A DNA stretch of 64,000 nt, taken from NCBI GenBank assembly GCA_043753895.1, contig JAYUWK010000107.1, positions 18,110-82,109 of the forward strand, in the 5' to 3' direction. This document shows, one piece after another, positions 9,185 through 20,145 of the stretch. The notes beneath the pieces were generated by a model. It saw only the letters and a list, made by a program, of their open reading frames with translations. It had not been told where the DNA came from and searched no databases. Position 1 is the stretch's first letter. Every line of letters starts with the position of its first letter. Both the position numbers and the translations under genes were made by a program. Origin of the DNA: WLMZ01 sp043753895 (GTDB lineage Bacteria; Actinomycetota; Acidimicrobiia; Acidimicrobiales; Ilumatobacteraceae).

Positions 9185-9251
9185 TGCAGGGCTCCCTGGC
9201 TGTTTCTATTGGTTGTGTATCGGACTTGATCGAAGTGCATCGTGGAAATAA

Positions 9252-10451
9252 TCACGGCGATCCACGCCGGATCTCGACGACGACGTTGAGAATGGCACGG
9301 GCGATCGAGCGTTTGTCGGTCAGGCTAATGGTCACCATCGAGGCGTCGGGGCGAAGCATGGATACGGCGTTGGTGTCGTGCTGAAATCCTACGCCAGCCG
9401 CGCTGACATCGTTGGCAACGATCAGATCCAAATTCTTGCGCCGCATCTTCTCCTCGGCATGCGCGACCAGATCGCCTGTCTCTGCAGCGAAGCCGACCAG
9501 GATCTGCCCGGCTCGCTTGCGTGCACCGAGCGCAGCGAGAATATCGGGCGTGGCCTCGAGCACGATGTCGGGTGCCCCATCTGCCTTTTTGATCTTGTAG
9601 TCGAGAACGACGCGTGGTCGGAAGTCGGCAACGGCCGCGGCCATCACGACGACATCGCCAGAGGTGGCCTCGCTTTCCACCGCTTCTTGCATCTGCGCCG
9701 CCGTCTCGACCCGGATCAGGCGTGCACCGGACGGGGTGGGCAACTCGACGGTGGAGATGAGCGTGACAGAAGCGCCACGTGACAGCGCTTCTGCGGCAAT
9801 CGCGTAACCTTGTTTGCCGCTGCTTCGGTTGGCGATGACCCGCACCGCGTCGATGGGCTCACGGGTACCACCAGCGGTGACGACCACATGGAGGTCGACC
9901 AGATCGCGCATACCGAGCACTGCTTCGACACTTGCGACGATGCGCTCTGGATCAGCCAAGCGACCTGCACCAACATCGCCGCCAGCAAGTCGACCCTCGT
10001 CGGGTTCGACCACGATGACTCCGCGCCGACGCAACACCGCCAGGTTGTCCTGTATCGCAGGGTGCTGCCACATCTCGGTGTGCATCGCCGGGCACACAAC
10101 GACCGGCGCCCGGGTCGCCAGCAACGTATTGGTGAGCAGGTCGGTGCTCAGACCACCCGCATAGGCGCCGAGCAGGTGAGCCGTCGCGGGCACCACCACG
10201 ATCACATCGGCGTTCTGACCCAAGTGGGTGTGCGGAATAGGAGACGTCTCATTCCACAGGCTGGTCTGCACGGGCTCGCTGCACAGCGCGGACAACGTGG
10301 TTCGTCCGATGAAATGCTCTGCGGCCTCGGTCATCACCGGTACCACGTGTGCGCCGAGATCGACCAGACGGCGACAGACCTCGACGGCCTTGTACGCAGC
10401 GATTCCGCCGGTGATACCGACGACGATGGTCTTGCCGCGTAACGCCGACAT
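9252..10451 (-). CDS. coaBC: Bifunctional phosphopantothenoylcysteine decarboxylase / synthase
   Basis: CoaBC performs two steps of coenzyme A synthesis: coupling 4'-phosphopantothenate to cysteine, then FMN-dependent decarboxylation. The 399-residue protein has the flavoprotein CoaC half (VVGITGGIAAYKAVE; active-site PAMHTEMWQHPA near residue 121) followed by the CoaB half (VTAGGTREPIDAVR near residue 190, ANRSSGKQG, AAAVADFRPR, and the lysines of YKIKKADG). It sits between rpoZ (15 bp) and metK, the conserved actinobacterial order. Confidence 0.96.
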   Translation of the reverse strand: MSALRGKTIVVGITGGIAAYKAVEVCRRLVDLGAHVVPVMTEAAEHFIGRTTLSALCSEPVQTSLWNETSPIPHTHLGQNADVIVVVPATAHLLGAYAGGLSTDLLTNTLLATRAPVVVCPAMHTEMWQHPAIQDNLAVLRRRGVIVVEPDEGRLAGGDVGAGRLADPERIVASVEAVLGMRDLVDLHVVVTAGGTREPIDAVRVIANRSSGKQGYAIAAEALSRGASVTLISTVELPTPSGARLIRVETAAQMQEAVESEATSGDVVVMAAAVADFRPRVVLDYKIKKADGAPDIVLEATPDILAALGARKRAGQILVGFAAETGDLVAHAEEKMRRKNLDLIVANDVSAAGVGFQHDTNAVSMLRPDASMVTISLTDKRSIARAILNVVVEIRRGSP

Positions 10452-10465
10452 CGCAGACGACCGTC

Positions 10466-10762
10466 TCAGACGGCGGTGTCGGCCTCGTCGACAGGATCTT
10501 CGATGTCAGCGTCGAGAGCGACCGGAACAGACTCGATCTTGTCAGCTGCGATCTCTTCGAAGCTGATGCTCAGCGGCTTGCGCGCCACGGATGAGACCTG
10601 TGGGGGAACCATGTGACCGAGTCCCTCGCCCAGGTGATTGAAGTAGGAGTTGATCTGACGGGCACGACGGGCCGCAAGCGTGACGAGGCTGAACTTGGAA
10701 TCGACACGACCAAGGAGTTCCTCGATCGGCGGGTTCATCATTGTGTCGTTGGTACGCGCCAT
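10466..10762 (-). CDS. rpoZ: RNA polymerase omega subunit
   Basis: Omega promotes assembly and stability of RNA polymerase by clamping beta-prime. The 98-residue protein shows the family core PPIEELLGRVDSKFSLVTLAARRARQIN in residues 10-37, followed by YFNHLGEGLGH and the actinobacterial PPQVSSVARKPLSISFEEIA. A strong Shine-Dalgarno (GAGGAGG) lies upstream of ATG 10762, which fixes the start. The gene lies between gmk and coaBC. Confidence 0.95.
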   Translation of the reverse strand: MARTNDTMMNPPIEELLGRVDSKFSLVTLAARRARQINSYFNHLGEGLGHMVPPQVSSVARKPLSISFEEIAADKIESVPVALDADIEDPVDEADTAV

Positions 10763-10841
10763 GGGTAGCGGTCCTCCTCGGTAAGTAGCCGGGCAAGCAT
10801 AGCCGGAGTTGCGGTTGAATCGGCGCCCTTGGAGCGTATGA

Positions 10842-11411
10842 CTAGTTCTCTGTGGACCCGACGGAGCGATGATGTTCGATGATCGCAAGCATCTCGTCGA
10901 TGGTGCGCGCGAGGTCGTCGTTGACGACGACATGATCGGCAAGGGACATTCCCACCGGCTCTTCGTCTTCAGCCTTGCGCAATCGCTCAGCCACTTTCTG
11001 CTCCGCGTCTCCCCTGCCGCGCAGTCGACGCTCTTGTTCCGCGCGTGAAGGCGGCAGCACAAAGATCAAGACTGCGTCAGGCCGAAGCGCTTTTACCTGT
11101 TTGGCGCCATCGACCTCGATCTCGAGCACGACATCGCTGCCATGCGTCGCATCGGGATTCGGCGTGCCGTAGTAATTGCCGAGAAACTCGGTCCATTCGA
11201 GGAACCCGCCGACGGCGATGTGTTCCTCGAACGCAGCTCGTGACACGAAGCAGTAGGCATCATTGCGCTCAGCGTGGCGCTGGGCGCGCGTGGTCCAACT
11301 CCGACTCAGCCAGAGCTGAGGATCACGTTTCACGAGCGCTTCGACGATCGTGCCCTTTCCGACCCCACCGGGGCCGGACACGACAATGATCAGTGGCTCG
11401 CCATGCCTCAC
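10842..11411 (-). CDS. gmk: Guanylate kinase
   Basis: Gmk converts GMP to GDP with ATP. The 189-residue protein has the P-loop VVSGPGGVGKGT near residue 9, the GMP-binding LSRSWTTRAQRHAERNDAYCFVS, and the FLEWTEFLGNYYGTP segment near residue 75. The start is uncertain because no in-frame ATG is available: GTG 11411 gives a natural N-terminus (VRHGEPLIIVVSGPGG), 16 bp after the mihF stop. The mihF-gmk-rpoZ order is an actinobacterial hallmark. Confidence 0.94.
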   Translation of the reverse strand: MRHGEPLIIVVSGPGGVGKGTIVEALVKRDPQLWLSRSWTTRAQRHAERNDAYCFVSRAAFEEHIAVGGFLEWTEFLGNYYGTPNPDATHGSDVVLEIEVDGAKQVKALRPDAVLIFVLPPSRAEQERRLRGRGDAEQKVAERLRKAEDEEPVGMSLADHVVVNDDLARTIDEMLAIIEHHRSVGSTEN

Positions 11412-11427
11412 GAGCGCCGCCGAGGCA

Positions 11428-11739
11428 TTACTTGGCGAGATGGTCCAGCAAGGCCTGCTTCTGCTGGGTACCGAGGCCCTGCACGCGGCGGTTATCAGCA
11501 ATACCGATTTCAGCCATGACCTTGCGGGCCTTGACCTTGCCGACGCCCGGGAGCGACTCGAGCATGGAGACCACCTTCAACTTGCCAACGGTGCTGTCGG
11601 TGGAGGCCAACGCTTCGGCCAAGGTGACGGAGCCGAGCTTCAACTTGGTCTTCAATTCGGCTCGTGCAGAACGAGCTTCGGCGGCCTTGGCCAGTGCATT
11701 TGCACGCTGTTCGGGAGTCAATACGGGAGGAGTTGCCAT
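11428..11739 (-). CDS. mihF: Integration host factor, actinobacterial type (mIHF)
   Basis: mIHF is a small nucleoid-associated protein that bends DNA and influences transcription and phage integration in actinobacteria; it is unrelated to proteobacterial IHF. The 103-residue protein has a helical N-terminus with many Ala and Lys, and the helix-two-turn-helix core LESLPGVGKVKARKVMAEIG near residues 61-80, which is the conserved DNA-contact region, then ADNRRVQGLGTQQKQALL. It lies between pyrD and gmk. This family is one of the main reasons to assign the window to Actinomycetota. Confidence 0.95.
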   Translation of the reverse strand: MATPPVLTPEQRANALAKAAEARSARAELKTKLKLGSVTLAEALASTDSTVGKLKVVSMLESLPGVGKVKARKVMAEIGIADNRRVQGLGTQQKQALLDHLAK

Positions 11740-11804
11740 GGCACCATTCTACCCCGCCCGCTCGGTACGTTCGGGGATCACGACGCGATCGGCAGCGACA
11801 GGGG

Positions 11805-12736
11805 TCACCTGCACGAACCGGTGAGATCGCTCAATGAGTGGATACCCTCGCCCGCTGCCCAAGAGCACAGCTCATCGAGCACATGCCACGGGGCGCGGGG
11901 ATCGGCGAAGATCGCCGTACCGACCTGAACCGCGCAAGCACCCGCGAGCATGAGCTCTGCGGCATCCCATCCAGAGGCCACGCCGCCGACACCGACGATG
12001 GGGAGCTCAGGCAGCGCCTGGTGCACATCGAACACGGCGCGTACGGCCACCGGGTGAACGGCGCGGCCTGACAGACCTCCGCCCCCGTTTCCCAACGTGG
12101 GGGCCAGCGTCCGGGGATCGATGACGAACCCGAGCACTGTGTTGATCAGCGTGACCGCCTCCGCACCGCCTCGCTGTACGGCCTCGGCCACATCGATCAG
12201 GCGATCAGTATTGGGGCTGAGTTTGGCCCATCGTGGTCGGGCACATGCGTCGGTCACGCTCATGACCTGCGCGCTCAATTCGGCATCATGGGCAAAGATG
12301 CCCCGTCGCCCTTCGAGATTCGGGCAGGACAGGTTCACCTCGACTGCAACCACTTCGGGGCCCGCGTCGGCGAGCTGTTCGGCGGCCGCGGCATAGTCGG
12401 CGACAGAGCGGCCCCAGATACTGGCCACGACCCGTACGCCCGCGGCGGCGAGGCGCGGCAGTTCGTCGCTCAGCCAGGCTCGCACGCCGGGACCCTGCAG
12501 GCCCACGGCGTTGATCATGCCCTGCGGAGTCGGGTGCACGCGCGGCGCCGGATTGCCCGCCCACGGGTAGGCCGCGAGCGACTTCACCACCAGTGCGCCG
12601 AGCTGGCCGAGATCGCCGTAGGGGGCGAGTTCGCCACCGTGGCCAGCGGTGCCCGACGCCGTCATCACCGGGTTCGGGAACGAGAGCGACCCCACTCGCA
12701 CCGACGGGTCTGGGACCGGATTGCGCGGACGCTGCG

Positions 12737-12740
<4 letters not shown>
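11805..12740 (-). CDS. pyrD: Dihydroorotate dehydrogenase, class 1B-like catalytic subunit
   Basis: PyrD oxidises dihydroorotate to orotate with bound FMN. The 311-residue protein has the class 1 layout. The N-terminal FPNPVMTASGTAGHGGE, the substrate-binding NAVGLQGPG, the catalytic cysteine in VNLSCPN (class 2 enzymes have Ser here) and the FMN phosphate site GVGGVASGWDAAELMLAGA are all visible. Class 1B enzymes normally pair with the iron-sulfur flavoprotein PyrK, yet no pyrK lies in this cluster. The ATG overlaps the carB stop. pyrF is also missing between this gene and mihF, where it often lies in related operons. Confidence 0.9.
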
Positions 12741-16023
<3,283 letters not shown>

Positions 16024-16024
<1 letters not shown>

Positions 16025-17187
16025 CAGGCCACGCCCAGTTCCGCAGCAGGGAGGCCGGCAGTTCGGTCGGGTATCGATCGCCTCACCAGTGGTTTGCCGC
16101 GCCACGCCGACGGGTCATCCATCATGTGTTCGAACATGCCGAACAGGTAGCTCGCGTCGTGCGGTCCGGGTCCTGCCTCGGGGTGATATTGCACACTGAA
16201 CGCCGGTTGATCACGTACCCACATGCCCTCGTTGGTGTGGTCGTTGAGATTCACATGGGTCACCTCTGCCACGCCACCAAGCGAGTCAGGATCGACGCAG
16301 AAGTTGTGGTTCTGACTGGTGATCTCCACCTTGCCGCTGGCCACATGCTGCACAGGGTGATTGCCGCCATGATGACCGAATGGCAGCTTGTACGTGTCGC
16401 CACCCAGCGCCCGACTGAGGATCTGGTGACCAAGGCAGATGCCGAACACCGGCACCCGACCCACGAGCTCGCGCACGGCATCGACTGCGTAGCCTGCCTC
16501 GGCAGGATCGCCCGGACCGTTCGACAGGAACACCCCGGCTGGCGACATCGCCAGCACCTCGTCGGCCGAGGTGGTTGCCGGCACCACCGTGACCGTGCCG
16601 AGGGTGGCAAGGTGATCGATGATCGAGTACTTGATGCCGAAGTCGTAGGCGACGATACGGCGGTCGCCGGCACCGACGGTGTAGGCCGCAGGAGTCGTGA
16701 CCTGGGCCACGAGATCGACGCCGTCTGTGCCCGGTTCGGCCAACGCTGCGGCGCGAAGCGTTGCCGTGTCGGCGGTACCGAACGCACCGTTCATCGCACC
16801 GGTGTCGCGCAGCAGTCGGGTCAAGCGGCGCGTATCGATGCCACCAATACCGGCAATGCCGTAGCGGTGGAGCATGGCACCGAGATGGGCATCGGAGCGG
16901 TAGTTCGATTCACGACGAGCGAGTTCGCGGACGATGACGCCGCGGCAAAACGGTCGCCGTGACTCGAAGTCGGCCAGCGACGCACCGTAGTTACCGATGT
17001 GGGGATAGGTGAAGGTGATGATCTGACCGGCATAACTCGGGTCGGTGATGACCTCTTGATAGCCGGCGAGAACGGTGTTGAACACGACCTCTCCGCTGGC
17101 CACACCTGATGCCGGCATGGCACCGATGGCCTCACCCTCGAACACGCTTCCGTCGGCCAGGACCAGTTCTGCGGCTTGAATCTTCAC
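16024..17187 (-). CDS. carA: Carbamoyl-phosphate synthase small (glutaminase) subunit
   Basis: CarA hydrolyses glutamine and passes ammonia to CarB. The roughly 387-residue protein has the N-terminal CarA domain (AAELVLADGSVFEGEAIGA) and the class I glutamine amidotransferase domain. The nucleophile elbow is VFGICLGHQIL near residue 255, and the catalytic His-Glu appears as SVQYHPEAGPGPHD near residue 340. I prefer GTG 17187, which has AAGGATGG at proper spacing and a natural N-terminus; ATG 17196 or TTG 17214 are alternatives. Downstream overlap with carB couples the two subunits. Confidence 0.95.
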
Positions 17188-17230
17188 GATACCCATCCTT
17201 GCATAGTCATACAACTGTGTGCATAATCAT

Positions 17231-18526
17231 TCATCGCTGGGCCTCCCCGTCGATGACCACCGCAGCGCCGTCGAACACGGTATGACGTACCTTGCCGCGC
17301 ACCGACCGCCCCGCGTACGGCGTATTGCGACTCTTGCTGGCCATCCCCGCCGACGACACGGTCCAGACGAGATCGGGATCGAACACCGTGATGTTCGCGG
17401 GTGCGCCAACCTCGAGCGCGCGGCCGTGGCGGTGTGCCACGCCGGCAATGGCCGCCGGCTGCCACGACAACAACGCGACGATCTGTTGCAGGTCGAGACC
17501 GAGTTCGCTGATGGACAACGCGAGCGATGTCTCCAGCCCGAGCATTCCGGGGGGCGCCTGGTCGAGTGGCATCTCCTTGAGTTCGGACGCGTGTGGGGCG
17601 TGATCGGTGGCAATCGCATCGATGGTGCCGTCGGAAAGGCCACGTTTGACAGCGATGACATCGGTGAGCTCCCGCAGCGGCGGGTTCACCTTGAAGATCG
17701 GATCGAAGCCATTCAGCATCTCGTCGGTGAGCGTGAAGTGGTGCGGTGCCGCCTCAGCAGTGACCAACAGTCCCTCGGCCTTCGCGCCCCGCACGAGTTC
17801 TACGCTCCTCGCGGTTGACAGGTGCAAGAAGTGCACGGGGGCTCCCGTGAGGCGCGAGAGCTCGATGTCGCGGAAAACCATCAGCTCCTCGGCCACCGAG
17901 GGCCAACCGGGCACACCGAGACGCGCGCAGCAACCACCCTCGTGCATGACGGCGCCCTCAGTGAGCCTGCTCACCTCGCAGTGCTGCGCCAGCAGGATGC
18001 CAAGGCTCTTGCCGTACTCGAGCGCTCGACGCATCAGCAACGGGTCTTGCACCCCTGTGCCATCGTCAGTGAAGATGTGGACACCGGCGCCGGCAAGTTC
18101 GGCCATCGGCGCAAGCACCTCACCGGCACGCCCCATCGTGATGCACCCGCTCGGGAGTACATCGCAGAGGCCAGCCTCTACACCGAGGCGGCGCACCATC
18201 TGGACCACCGCGAGGCTGTCGTGAGGTGGCTCAGTATTCGGCATCGCAACAATCGCTGTGAACCCGCCGCAAGCAGCTGCGCGCGAGCCGGTCTCGATGG
18301 TCTCGGCCTCTTCGCGACCGGGTTGGCGCAGGTGCACGTGCAGATCAACGAACCCGGGGCTGACCATGCACCCGCTGGCATCGAGCATGTGATCGCCGCG
18401 CAGCGACGCACCGACTTCGGTGATCACGCCCGCTTCGATGCGCACATCGACGCGCTGTTCGCCGCGTTGGTCGAGCACGGTGCCACCCTTGATCACCGTG
18501 CTGTTGGAACTCGAACCGTCGCTCAT
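17231..18526 (-). CDS. pyrC: Dihydroorotase, class I
   Basis: PyrC cyclises carbamoyl-aspartate to dihydroorotate. The 431-residue length and motif set match class I enzymes: zinc-binding VDLHVHLRQPGREEAETIE near residue 60, the HIFTDDGTGVQD loop near residue 155, metal histidines in QHCEVSRL and EAAPHHFTLTDE, and the catalytic Asp in ATDHAPHASELKEMP near residue 313. GGGGAGG precedes the ATG, which overlaps the pyrB stop as ATGA. Confidence 0.96.
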   Translation of the reverse strand: MSDGSSSNSTVIKGGTVLDQRGEQRVDVRIEAGVITEVGASLRGDHMLDASGCMVSPGFVDLHVHLRQPGREEAETIETGSRAAACGGFTAIVAMPNTEPPHDSLAVVQMVRRLGVEAGLCDVLPSGCITMGRAGEVLAPMAELAGAGVHIFTDDGTGVQDPLLMRRALEYGKSLGILLAQHCEVSRLTEGAVMHEGGCCARLGVPGWPSVAEELMVFRDIELSRLTGAPVHFLHLSTARSVELVRGAKAEGLLVTAEAAPHHFTLTDEMLNGFDPIFKVNPPLRELTDVIAVKRGLSDGTIDAIATDHAPHASELKEMPLDQAPPGMLGLETSLALSISELGLDLQQIVALLSWQPAAIAGVAHRHGRALEVGAPANITVFDPDLVWTVSSAGMASKSRNTPYAGRSVRGKVRHTVFDGAAVVIDGEAQR

Positions 18527-19464
18527 GACGCCTCCCCTACCAAGGCCGAGCCGCTGCCGAGTAACTCGAACAGCACAGCCATACGAACGCTGACCCCGTT
18601 GGTCACCTGTTGAGTAATCACCGAACCGGGTAGCTCGGATGGATCGACGGCCATCTCGACACCACGGTTCATCGGACCCGGATGCATGATCAGGGCATGC
18701 GGCTGCAGACGATCGGCGCGATCGGGCGTGAGTCCGAAACATGAGGTGTATTCGCGCAGGCTCGGCACGAGCGCTTCATGCATGCGCTCTCGTTGCATTC
18801 GCAACATGTACAACACGTCGACCCGGTCGATGATGTCGTCGATGTGGTGCACCACATCCACAGGCCAACCTTGGAGTGACGGAGGAAGCAGGGTGTGCGG
18901 CGCTACGAGGGTGACCCTCGCGCCCAAAGCGGCAAAGGCCCACACGTCGCTGCGGGCGACCCGGCTGTGTTTGACGTCGCCCACGATTGCGATATGGAGT
19001 CCATCGAATCCGTCGGGACGATTCAACTCCGTTCTGATCGTGTAGCAGTCGAGCAAGGCTTGAGTGGGGTGTTCGTGCCAACCATCACCGGCGTTGACCA
19101 CGCTCGCCTCGGTCCACCGGCTGATCTGCCACGGCACACCGCTGCTCCTGTGACGCACCACGAATGCATCGACCCCCATCGCAGAAACCGTTTCGATGGT
19201 GTCACGCAGGCTCTCACCCTTGTTCACGCTGGATGTGCCGACGCTGAAGGTCATCGTGTCGGCGCTGAGCCGCTTGGCCGCGGTCTCGAAACTGAGTCGG
19301 GTACGTGTGCTGTCCTCGAAGAACAGACTGACCACCGTCTTGTTCCGCAACGCTGGCACCTTGGGCACCGGGCGGCGGTTGATCTCGGCCATGTGATCGC
19401 TCAGATCGAGCAGATGACGAAGGCCCTCCGTGCCGAGTTCGTCAATGGATCGAAGATGCTTCAC
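18523..19464 (-). CDS. pyrB: Aspartate carbamoyltransferase catalytic subunit
   Basis: PyrB condenses carbamoyl phosphate with aspartate. The 313-residue protein shows the carbamoyl-phosphate loop FFEDSTRTRLSFE near residue 49, the SSVNKGESLRDT loop, AGDGWHEHPTQALLD near residue 125, and the aspartate-binding MHPGPMNRGVEM near residue 263. No regulatory chain gene (pyrI) is present, as expected for gram-positive type operons under PyrR control. It overlaps pyrR and pyrC by 4 bp each. Confidence 0.96.
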   Translation of the reverse strand: MKHLRSIDELGTEGLRHLLDLSDHMAEINRRPVPKVPALRNKTVVSLFFEDSTRTRLSFETAAKRLSADTMTFSVGTSSVNKGESLRDTIETVSAMGVDAFVVRHRSSGVPWQISRWTEASVVNAGDGWHEHPTQALLDCYTIRTELNRPDGFDGLHIAIVGDVKHSRVARSDVWAFAALGARVTLVAPHTLLPPSLQGWPVDVVHHIDDIIDRVDVLYMLRMQRERMHEALVPSLREYTSCFGLTPDRADRLQPHALIMHPGPMNRGVEMAVDPSELPGSVITQQVTNGVSVRMAVLFELLGSGSALVGEAS

Positions 19465-20069
19465 GACCCGTCCGCCTCGACAGACGCCCGCTCGTCGCGG
19501 CGACCGATCACAACACCCTCGGGACTCACTCGCACGTCCTCGTCGCGGCTGCTGGGCAGGTTCTTACCGACGAAGTCGGGGCGGATCGGCAACTCCCGAT
19601 GGCCCCGATCGATGAGTACCGCGAGTTGCACCGTACGCGGCCGGCCGTACTCGTTGAGCGCATCGAGCGCTGCACGAACAGTACGACCGGTGAACAACAC
19701 GTCGTCGACGAGAACGACGATGCGGCCGGCGATGTCGACTGGAATATCTGTGACCGATCCCGGGACCACCGGCCGGAGCCCAATGTCGTCGCGATACATC
19801 GACACGTCGACGGCTCCAACGGGAACCATTGCACCCGGCTCGATACGCACGATTGCGGCGGCGAGCTGCTTCGCGATCCACACGCCACCTCGTTGCAACC
19901 CAATCAGTACGACATCGTCGAGTCCACGGTTGCGCTCGACGACCTCATGCGCGATTCGTGTCACCGCCCGACGAATGTCGTCGGCGCCGAGCACCTCTGC
20001 CTTGACATGAAAAACGTCCCCTGAAGGGGACGCGGTACGTGGGTCTGCATCAGATTGGGAATCGGGCAT
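19461..20069 (-). CDS. pyrR: PyrR bifunctional regulator / uracil phosphoribosyltransferase
   Basis: PyrR binds pyr mRNA when UMP or UTP is high and reduces operon expression; many members also make UMP from uracil and PRPP. The core is typical: LGADDIRRAVTRIAHEVVERN, LIGLQRGGVWIAKQL, VDVSMYRDDIG, the PRPP-binding VVLVDDVLFTGRTVRAALDAL near residue 120, and AVLIDRGHRELPIRPDFVGK. ATG 20069 follows a strong GGAGGAG. A GTG at 19994 would give 177 residues, nearer the family length, but discards the conserved Lys-Ala before it. With the longer start, residues 2-22 are low-complexity and are encoded across an intrinsic terminator. It is first in pyrR-pyrB-pyrC-carA-carB-pyrD. Confidence 0.92.
   Translation of the reverse strand: MPDSQSDADPRTASPSGDVFHVKAEVLGADDIRRAVTRIAHEVVERNRGLDDVVLIGLQRGGVWIAKQLAAAIVRIEPGAMVPVGAVDVSMYRDDIGLRPVVPGSVTDIPVDIAGRIVVLVDDVLFTGRTVRAALDALNEYGRPRTVQLAVLIDRGHRELPIRPDFVGKNLPSSRDEDVRVSPEGVVIGRRDERASVEADGS
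20010..20032 (-). terminator. pyrR: Intrinsic terminator inside the 5' end of pyrR (attenuator)
   Basis: On the minus strand CGTCCCCTTCAGGGGACG forms a perfect 7-bp GC-rich stem with a TTCA loop, followed at once by TTTTT. It lies about 37 nt after the pyrR ATG and about 60 nt after the PyrR-binding hairpin. Such a perfect terminator inside codons 13-20 is best explained as an attenuator masked by translating ribosomes. Confidence 0.8.
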
Positions 20070-20089
20070 CGCAGTTCATCTCCTCCGTT

Positions 20090-20107
20090 CGAGCCTCTCA
20101 GGACTCG
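20090..20107 (-). promoter_or_regulatory. PyrR-binding RNA hairpin in the pyr leader
   Basis: The leader RNA contains AGUCCUGAGAGGCU (20105 to 20092), a perfect match to the PyrR binding-loop consensus ARUCCNGNGAGGYU, inside the short stem CGAG/CUCG. It ends 3 nt before the GGAGGAG Shine-Dalgarno (20086-20080) of pyrR. PyrR-UMP bound here should block that ribosome-binding site. Confidence 0.88.
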
Positions 20108-20145
20108 CTTCACGGTTGTCCAGAAACTAGCAGTCCTGGTAGCCG

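Noticed and set aside
9185..9251. SAM riboswitch upstream of metK
   Set aside because: The gap between coaBC and metK is under 70 bp and shows none of the expected paired elements.
20050..20079. Nine-codon frame in the pyr leader as a classical leader peptide
   Set aside because: Its ATG directly touches the Shine-Dalgarno, too close for efficient initiation; the pyrR ATG 10 nt further on fits better. It is mentioned only as part of the attenuator.
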